From the NCBI GenBank assembly GCA_001800185.1, contig MGUX01000111.1:1-9311 (forward strand): a DNA stretch of 9,311 nt. The letters are read 5' to 3'. The position numbers were made by a program, and so were the translations under genes. The notes below the pieces were generated by a model. That model worked only from the letters and a program-made list of their open reading frames with translations, did not search any database and was not told the DNA's origin. This document shows, one piece after another, positions 5,383-9,311 of this stretch (position 1 is its first letter; each line of letters opens with the position of its first letter). This DNA comes from Elusimicrobia bacterium RIFCSPLOWO2_12_FULL_59_9. Its GTDB lineage: Bacteria > Elusimicrobiota > Elusimicrobia > O2-12-FULL-59-9.

Positions 5383-6197
5383 GCGGCCGCCTTTTTCACG
5401 TTGTATTCTTGCTCGGGCGCCGGAAAAAGACCTTCCCGCACGTCATGGCGAAACGCCCTGACGGCCGCGGCCATTTGCGGCCGCAGGTTCGCGTATTGTT
5501 TGACGAATTTGGGCTTGGGCTCATCGCCCAAGCCCAAGAGGTCGTCAATATCAAGGGACTGCCCGTCGCAATGAGGACCGGCGCCGATTCCGATGGTCGG
5601 AACGGAAATTTTCCGGGTGATTTCTCTGGCCAGATCCGATGGGATGCATTCCAAGATCATCGCGAAAACGCCGGAGCCTTCCAGGATTTTTGCCTCGGTC
5701 AGGATTTTGCCGGCTTCCTCCTCCGTGGCGCCTTGGAGCTTGTAAGCGCCGAAGCGGCGCAGGGCGCCTGGGGTCAGCCCCACGTGGCCCATCACGGGGA
5801 TGCCGGCTTTGACCAACTCTTTGATGATGGACGCCGCCGCAAGCCCTCCCTCCACTTTGACGGCCTGGGCGCCGCCCTCTTTGATCAGGAGGCCCGCGTT
5901 TCTGACGGCGGTTTTCCGGTCTATCTCGCAGCTTAGAAACGGCATGTCCGCGACCGCCAGGGCTTTGGAGGCTCCGCGCGCGACGGCCTGGGCGTGGTGA
6001 AGAATATCCTGCACCGTGACGCGAACGGAATTCTCATATCCCAAAACCGAGGCGCCCAGGGAAGCGGCGATCAGGATGATCTCGACCTCCGCCTCTTCGA
6101 GCAAACGGGCGGTGCGGCAGTCATAGGCGGTGAGCATGGCTATTTTTTCGCCCTTGTGCTTCATTTGCAGCAATTTTGAGACGGTAATTTTTTCCAT
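5379..6197 (-). CDS. panB: 3-methyl-2-oxobutanoate hydroxymethyltransferase (ketopantoate hydroxymethyltransferase)
   Basis: A 272-residue PanB, of normal length for the family. It transfers a hydroxymethyl group from 5,10-methylene-THF to 2-ketoisovalerate, the first committed step to pantothenate and CoA. Visible motifs: MLTAYDCRTARLLEE (21-35), LHHAQAVARGA, VADMPF with Mg ligand Asp84, KVEGG (Lys114, Glu116), GHVGLTPG (137-144), the catalytic base Glu183 in LECIP, IGIGAGPHCDGQ and PKPKFVKQYANL. The segment that is LVGDSLG in E. coli reads LIAASLG here, so the Mg-binding Asp45 is Ala45. All other key residues are present. It starts with ATG at 6197, 27 nt after the dapL stop. AAAGGA lies 11 nt upstream, the best Shine-Dalgarno-like sequence in the window. 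Its 3' end overlaps the hydrolase gene by GTGA. Confidence 0.93.
   Translation of the reverse strand: MEKITVSKLLQMKHKGEKIAMLTAYDCRTARLLEEAEVEIILIAASLGASVLGYENSVRVTVQDILHHAQAVARGASKALAVADMPFLSCEIDRKTAVRNAGLLIKEGGAQAVKVEGGLAAASIIKELVKAGIPVMGHVGLTPGALRRFGAYKLQGATEEEAGKILTEAKILEGSGVFAMILECIPSDLAREITRKISVPTIGIGAGPHCDGQSLDIDDLLGLGDEPKPKFVKQYANLRPQMAAAVRAFRHDVREGLFPAPEQEYNVKKAAA
5509..5537. repeat. Perfect 12-bp hairpin inside panB
   Basis: TTGGGCTTGGGC (5509-5520) and GCCCAAGCCCAA (5526-5537) are perfect inverted repeats with loop TCATC. They lie in the part of panB that encodes DDLLGLGDEPKPKF. The stem can form in mRNA or in single-stranded DNA; whether it does anything is unknown. Confidence 0.6.
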
Positions 6198-6224
6198 GGG
6201 CCCTTTGGGTCCTTTAAATTTACA

Positions 6225-7412
6225 CTACCATTTGATTTGCGCGATGCGCAACAGAGCCGTCTTGAGCCGGTCTTCTTTTTCGGTGACCGTGAAACGGACA
6301 TAACCCTCGCCGAACCGGCCGAATCCCGAGCCGGGAACGGCCACGATTTGGGCGTCATCGAGCAGCTTTTCCACGCCGTGCATCGAATTGCAGCGAGGCG
6401 GCGTTTGGCACCACAGATAAAACGTGCCGGCGCCCGCGAAGATTTTCCAGCCGCAGGCCTCAAGCCCTTGGGCGAAATTCTCGCGGCGTTTTTTATAAAC
6501 GGCCATATTTTGCCTGACGGCCTCCAATCCTCCGCCCAGGGCTTCTATGGCCGCCTCCTGGACGGCCCCAAAAACTCCGGAATCAAAGTTGTCTTTGACC
6601 TGGGCCAGGGCTTTGAGGGCGCGGGCGTTTCCGCACGCCCAGCCGACGCGCCATCCGGTCATGTTGAAAGATTTTGAAAGCGAGTGAAACTCAAGACCAA
6701 TGTCTTTGCTCCCCGCGGCCTGCAGGAAGCTCGCCGGCGGCAGCCCGTCCATGCGCATCTCCGCATAGGCGGCGTCATGGGCGATCCATATCCCGCGGCG
6801 CCCGGCCCAACCGACGACTTCCTCGAAAAAACCCGGCGGCGCTCCCGCTCCGGTGGGATTATTGGGGTAATTGAGGAACAAGAGGCGGCTCTTGAGGAGT
6901 ATCTCAGGCGGTATCGCTTCCAAATCAGGCAGAAAGCCGCGAGATTCCGCCAGGCGCAGCGGGAAGGGTTCCGCTCCCGCCAGGATGGTTCCTGACCGGT
7001 AAGGCGGATAACCCGGGTCCGGCGTCAGGACGAAATCTCCGGGACCGCACAGCGCGCGAGGAAGGTGTCCTATCCCTTCTTTGGAGCCGATGAGCGCCAG
7101 GATTTCCGTTTCGGGGTCCAGGGCGACGGCGTAGCGCTCCCGCATCCAGCGCGCGATCGCCTCCCGGAGCTGGATGCCGCCCTTGCCGGAAGGATAGCGG
7201 TGGTGGGCCGGATTTCGCAGCGCGGACGCCGCTTTCTCGACGATAAAATCCGGCGTCGGCAGATCCGGATCGCCGATGCCCAGGTTGATGACGTCCAGGC
7301 CTTTGTCAATGGCGGCCCTTTTCTTGCGGTCGATATCGACGAACAAGTAGGGTGGAAGCTTCTCCAATTGGGGGCTGGTCTCTAATTTTTTTTCCGCTGA
7401 AAAAGATTCCAT
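6225..7412 (-). CDS. dapL: LL-diaminopimelate aminotransferase
   Basis: A 395-residue class I/II PLP aminotransferase of the DapL group. It converts tetrahydrodipicolinate directly to LL-diaminopimelate with glutamate as amino donor, bypassing the DapD/C/E steps for lysine and peptidoglycan. Motifs: LEKLPPYLFVDIDRKK (16-31), LGIGDPDLPTP, GSKEGI (109-114, phosphate contact), PDPGYPPYRSGT, NYPNNPTGAG (181-190), Asp213/Tyr216, PLP lysine Lys247 in SLSKSFNMTGWRVG, and substrate Arg373 in GEGYVRFT. The ATG at 7412-7410 is chosen because it gives the usual short lead-in to KLPPYLF. A TTG at 7436 would add 8 residues. The start lies inside the end of the preceding membrane-protein gene (31-bp overlap), so translation is probably coupled. 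No clear Shine-Dalgarno sequence. Confidence 0.94.
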   Translation of the reverse strand: MESFSAEKKLETSPQLEKLPPYLFVDIDRKKRAAIDKGLDVINLGIGDPDLPTPDFIVEKAASALRNPAHHRYPSGKGGIQLREAIARWMRERYAVALDPETEILALIGSKEGIGHLPRALCGPGDFVLTPDPGYPPYRSGTILAGAEPFPLRLAESRGFLPDLEAIPPEILLKSRLLFLNYPNNPTGAGAPPGFFEEVVGWAGRRGIWIAHDAAYAEMRMDGLPPASFLQAAGSKDIGLEFHSLSKSFNMTGWRVGWACGNARALKALAQVKDNFDSGVFGAVQEAAIEALGGGLEAVRQNMAVYKKRRENFAQGLEACGWKIFAGAGTFYLWCQTPPRCNSMHGVEKLLDDAQIVAVPGSGFGRFGEGYVRFTVTEKEDRLKTALLRIAQIKW

Positions 7413-7744
7413 AAGAGTATCGTCGCCGCCGCGCAAAGCAGCAGGGCCGCCAGGTTGGCGAACCAGCCCTCAAACACCCCCATGGCGTAGGTCCCTTCGT
7501 AGCCGTAGTCGGCCAAAGTCTTGGAAGTGAAAACGACCGAAAAAATCGCCGGAATTTTGGCGAAGAGGCCGCCTTCATACACAAGCAGAGTCCACAGAAG
7601 CCAAAACAGGGCTCCCTGAGCGCACAGGACCGCTATGATGGTCGCGCCGAGGTGGACCGGGTCGAAACACGGCTCATTGGGATCTTCCTCTTCCGAGAAA
7701 AGGCCGGCCAGGAAATCCAGGATGCGGCGAAGCGCGGGGGTCAT
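7382..7744 (-). CDS. Small two-helix membrane protein of unknown function between dapB and dapL
   Basis: A 120-residue protein I do not recognise. An N-terminal amphipathic segment MTPALRRILDFLAGLF is followed by an acidic EEEDPNEP patch. A first membrane helix spans about 32-55 (ATIIAVLCAQGALFWLLW), a loop of about 40 residues follows, and a second helix spans about 93-113 (ANLAALLLCAAATILLWNLF). It ends in basic QRKKN, so the C-terminus is probably cytoplasmic. ATG at 7744-7742 overlaps the dapB stop (ATGA), which fixes the start; a longer frame to 7795 lies within dapB. The 3' end overlaps the dapL start. Its position suggests co-expression with the lysine pathway but gives no function. 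Confidence 0.75.
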   Translation of the reverse strand: MTPALRRILDFLAGLFSEEEDPNEPCFDPVHLGATIIAVLCAQGALFWLLWTLLVYEGGLFAKIPAIFSVVFTSKTLADYGYEGTYAMGVFEGWFANLAALLLCAAATILLWNLFQRKKN

Positions 7745-8406
7745 TTGAGCAAGTCCGGGAAACCGTAAAAGCCGGGCTTGCGTTGAACCAGCCAAGCGGC
7801 GGCTTCCAGAGCTCCGCGCGCAAAGGCGTCCCGGGAAAGGGCTTTATGCGTCCACTCAATATGTTCGTCGCGGCCGTTCAAGATGAGTTTATGCTCGCCG
7901 ATGACCCGCCCGACCCGCCGCGAGGCGATGGAAACGGGTCCTCCCAACAGCCGCGCCAGCCTCAGGGCTGTTCCGCTCGGCGCGTCTTTCTTGCCGCGGT
8001 GATGAGTCTCCACGATTTTCTTTTGATAAACCGCCATCTGAGCCTGGAAACGGCCGGCGGCTTCAAAGAGCAGGTTCATGCCCCAGCTCATATTGGGCGA
8101 GTAAAACACCGGAATTTTCCGTCTTAGGCCCGCGAGGGCTTTCATGGAAGAAGGGGTGAGGCCGGTGGTCCCGATGACGATGGCGACGCGGCTGCCGGCC
8201 GCCGCCAGCGCGTGGCGCAGAGAGGCTTCGGGGGTGGTGAAATCGATGACGCAGCTTGAATGGAGGAGGGTCTCCGGCAGACGGGTTTGGTTGTGCCGGT
8301 CGATTTGGCCCTCAAGGATGAAGCGGGGGTCCCTGCGGGCCAAAGCGACGACCCTCTTTCCCATTCTGCCCCGGCAGCCGCACACGATGAGCCGAATTTT
8401 CTTCAC
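7741..8406 (-). CDS. dapB: 4-hydroxy-tetrahydrodipicolinate reductase
   Basis: A 221-residue NAD(P)H-dependent reductase of the lysine/DAP pathway. The Rossmann motif is CGCRGRMGK (9-17). VIDFTTPE (53-60) and IGTTG (78-82) line the cofactor site. SPNMSWGMN (103-111) aligns with the usual SPNFSxGVN. The substrate and catalytic loop is ETHHRGKKDAPSGTAL (133-148), followed by IGEH, EIEWTHKA-like and FARGALEAAAWL segments. It is shorter than the E. coli enzyme (about 270) but similar to the compact forms known in some bacteria. The start is GTG at 8406-8404, 6 nt after a -10 box. An ATG at 8414 is out of frame and stops after three codons. It is first in the five-gene operon and feeds its product's substrate branch to DapL. 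Confidence 0.93.
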   Translation of the reverse strand: MKKIRLIVCGCRGRMGKRVVALARRDPRFILEGQIDRHNQTRLPETLLHSSCVIDFTTPEASLRHALAAAGSRVAIVIGTTGLTPSSMKALAGLRRKIPVFYSPNMSWGMNLLFEAAGRFQAQMAVYQKKIVETHHRGKKDAPSGTALRLARLLGGPVSIASRRVGRVIGEHKLILNGRDEHIEWTHKALSRDAFARGALEAAAWLVQRKPGFYGFPDLLK

Positions 8407-8412
8407 CGGGCC

Positions 8413-8442
8413 ATTGTACTAATTCGGCGCCGACGGGGGCAA
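8413..8442 (-). promoter_or_regulatory. Promoter of the dapB operon
   Basis: On the minus strand TTGCCC (8442-8437), an 18-bp gap, then TACAAT (8418-8413). The GTG start of dapB follows 6 nt later and no ribosome-binding sequence fits between, suggesting a leaderless operon mRNA. Confidence 0.55.
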
Positions 8443-8461
8443 AAATCGATTGAGAGGAAGC

Positions 8462-8633
8462 AAGTGGTAGAGTGGCGAGTGGGAAAGTGGTAGAGTGAGA
8501 GGGGGGAAGTGGTAGAGTGGTACAGTGATAAAGTGCCAACAAGCTCGGAAACGGCTTTAGCCCGCTGCGCACCTGGGGTTGAAGGCTTCCCGTCTTTCCC
8601 ATATCACTCTATCACTTTACCACTTTATCACTT
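8462..8633. repeat. Inverted array of an 8-bp repeat (NAGTGRTA)
   Basis: The left arm has three exact copies of AAGTGGTAGAGTG (8462-8474, 8485-8497, 8507-8519). The last continues as 8-bp tandem units to 8535. The right arm (8605-8633) is the reverse complement of 8507-8535 at 25 of 29 positions. The 69 bases between show no gene. The array lies between the divergent dapB and pterin dehydratase genes and could form a large stem. There are no unique equal-length spacers, so it is not CRISPR. Confidence 0.8.
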
Positions 8634-8652
8634 TTTTGATGTCACTATTTTT

Positions 8653-9006
8653 ATGAGCTTAGCCGATAAGAAATGCGTGCCGTGCCGGGGGGGAATTCCT
8701 CCGCTGGCGCCGGAAAAGGCGGGGGAGATGCTTCGGGAGCTTGGCGGCGGCTGGCAATTGACGCAGGCGTCGAGCCGGCTGGAAAAGGCTTATCCGTTCA
8801 AGAATTTCGCCGATGCGATGCTTTTCGCCAACCGCGTGGGGGACGTTGCGGAGGCGGAAGGGCACCATCCGGACCTGCATGTGGCGTGGGGGCATGTCCG
8901 CATTGAGATCTGGACCCATAAGATCGGCGGCTTGAGCGAAAGCGATTTTTATCTCGCCGCCAAATCCGACCGGGCCTTCGAGGAGCTCTCCGCTGGACGG
9001 GGATAA
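8653..9006 (+). CDS. Pterin-4a-carbinolamine dehydratase (PCD/DCoH family)
   Basis: A 117-residue protein that matches the whole family. The N-terminus KKCVPCRGGIPPL is typical of bacterial members. The active-site block is EGHHPDLHVAWGHVRIEIWT (69-88), with His71, His72 and Pro73, followed by His89 and GLSESDFYLAAK (93-104, Asp98). The enzyme dehydrates 4a-hydroxytetrahydropterin during pterin cofactor recycling. No aromatic amino acid hydroxylase gene is in the window, so its physiological partner is unknown. ATG at 8653 is chosen because the family N-terminus begins there. An in-frame extension to 8509 would only translate the 8-bp repeat array. No Shine-Dalgarno sequence precedes it; the upstream bases are T-rich. 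Confidence 0.92.
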   Translation: MSLADKKCVPCRGGIPPLAPEKAGEMLRELGGGWQLTQASSRLEKAYPFKNFADAMLFANRVGDVAEAEGHHPDLHVAWGHVRIEIWTHKIGGLSESDFYLAAKSDRAFEELSAGRG

Positions 9007-9013
9007 AACAAAA

Positions 9014-9168
9014 TCCTTTATTCGGGAGGTTTGCCGCCGGGTTTGCCCTAGGGCCCCCGGCCCCGTTGAGGACCCTCCCGTGGTCCTCCCCGACGGGATG
9101 TCGGGACCCCTCCCCGGTACGGGGGCCTACGGGCAAATCCCGGCGTCACCTCCCTTGACAATAAAGGA
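9014..9168. repeat. 155-bp imperfect inverted repeat with internal hairpins (MITE-like or terminator-like)
   Basis: The outer arms match in blocks: TCCTTTATT (9014-9022) with AATAAAGGA (9160-9168), GGGAGGT (9024-9030) with ACCTCCC (9148-9154), then CGCCGGG and TTTGCCC with their complements around 9131-9145. GGGCCCCC (9051-9058) pairs with GGGGGCC (9121-9127). Inside are GAGGACC/GGTCCTC (9068-9088), CCCGAC/GTCGGG (9089-9105) and CCCCG-GTA-CGGGG (9112-9124). It starts 8 nt after the pterin dehydratase stop, so it may end that transcript, or be a non-autonomous mobile element. Confidence 0.75.
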
Positions 9169-9311
9169 ATAAAAAATCTCGTTGGCCGCTGACGCGCGGA
9201 TTTCTCCAATTGAGAATCTTGGATTAGCCCAACTTCGCCAGTAACCGCAAAAAAAGACTGGAAATATCAGCATTTGGGGTCAAAAGTCGGCACTACATTT
9301 TTGGCACCAAA
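9169..9311. other. Right-edge sequence without a recognisable gene
   Basis: No gene of convincing length or codon use is seen, and this AT-richer stretch differs from the coding regions. The last 39 bases hold an imperfect inverted repeat, TTTGGGGTCAAAA (9273-9285) against TTTTTGGCACCAAA at the very end. This could be the edge of another repeat or of an insertion sequence beyond the window. Confidence 0.3.

Noticed and set aside
5745..5765. GCGCCG-AAG-CGGCGC hairpin in panB as an element copy
   Set aside because: It encodes a conserved part of PanB (LRRFGAYK) and lacks flanking module sequence, so it is probably chance.
7745..7795. Longer 137-residue version of the small membrane protein
   Set aside because: The extra 17 residues lie wholly inside dapB. 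The ATGA overlap start at 7744 is the normal operon arrangement.
8462..8633. CRISPR array
   Set aside because: The repeats are 8-13 bp, degenerate and inverted, with no unique spacers of constant length and no cas genes.
8509..8652. In-frame upstream extension of the pterin dehydratase to 165 residues
   Set aside because: It would translate the 8-bp repeat array and its core into a low-complexity peptide. The family N-terminus starts at ATG 8653.
9068..9124. tRNA-like cloverleaf
   Set aside because: It has no acceptor/CCA end, no T-loop or anticodon-arm consensus, and the stems are the wrong sizes. It is better described as hairpins in an inverted repeat.

Overview
The window looks like chromosome of a GC-rich, probably Gram-negative-type bacterium that makes meso-diaminopimelate through the LL-DAP aminotransferase (DapL) route. 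The gene mix (DapB plus DapL, PanB, a GT-C membrane glycosyltransferase, a pterin dehydratase), almost no Shine-Dalgarno sequences, and many short palindromic repeats would fit an uncultured lineage such as Elusimicrobiota. That placement is a guess from memory and no marker gene here proves it.

Layout. 1-274 (minus) is the N-terminal piece of a secreted protein that runs off the left edge. 454-888 (minus) is a membrane-anchored CBM48/AMPK-type glycogen-binding protein. 1269-3275 (plus) is a large GT-C-type membrane glycosyltransferase with a TPR-like tail, coupled by an ATGA overlap to a glycerate kinase (3272-4501). That kinase converges, with shared stop-codon bases (TTAA), on a five-gene minus-strand operon. 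In transcription order the operon is dapB (8406-7741), a small two-helix membrane protein of unknown function, dapL, panB and an alpha/beta hydrolase (ending at 4498). Its genes overlap or lie within 27 bp of each other. It links lysine/peptidoglycan precursor synthesis with pantothenate synthesis. Divergent from dapB is a pterin-4a-carbinolamine dehydratase gene (8653-9006).

The most unusual content is repeats. A 49-nt module of two hairpins with 3-nt loops, joined by a conserved spacer (ACGATKGRA), occurs three times without any indel: between genes (1111-1159), inside the glycosyltransferase gene (1958-2006), and at the 5' end of the glycerate kinase gene (3311-3359). The stems differ between copies by compensatory base changes, and the two in-gene copies are read in different frames. 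This looks like a palindromic element that inserts into coding sequence, comparable in behaviour to the Rickettsia palindromic elements but not one I recognise. Two longer mosaic elements (about 294-390 and 955-1254) share hairpin blocks with it and suggest nested growth of such elements.

Two other structured repeats flank the pterin dehydratase gene: an inverted array of an 8-bp unit (8462-8633), and a 155-bp imperfect inverted repeat enclosing small hairpins (9014-9168). Several genes have a -10-like box only 6-9 nt before a GTG or TTG start, suggesting leaderless transcripts. PanB carries Ala at the position of the Mg-binding Asp45 of E. coli PanB.
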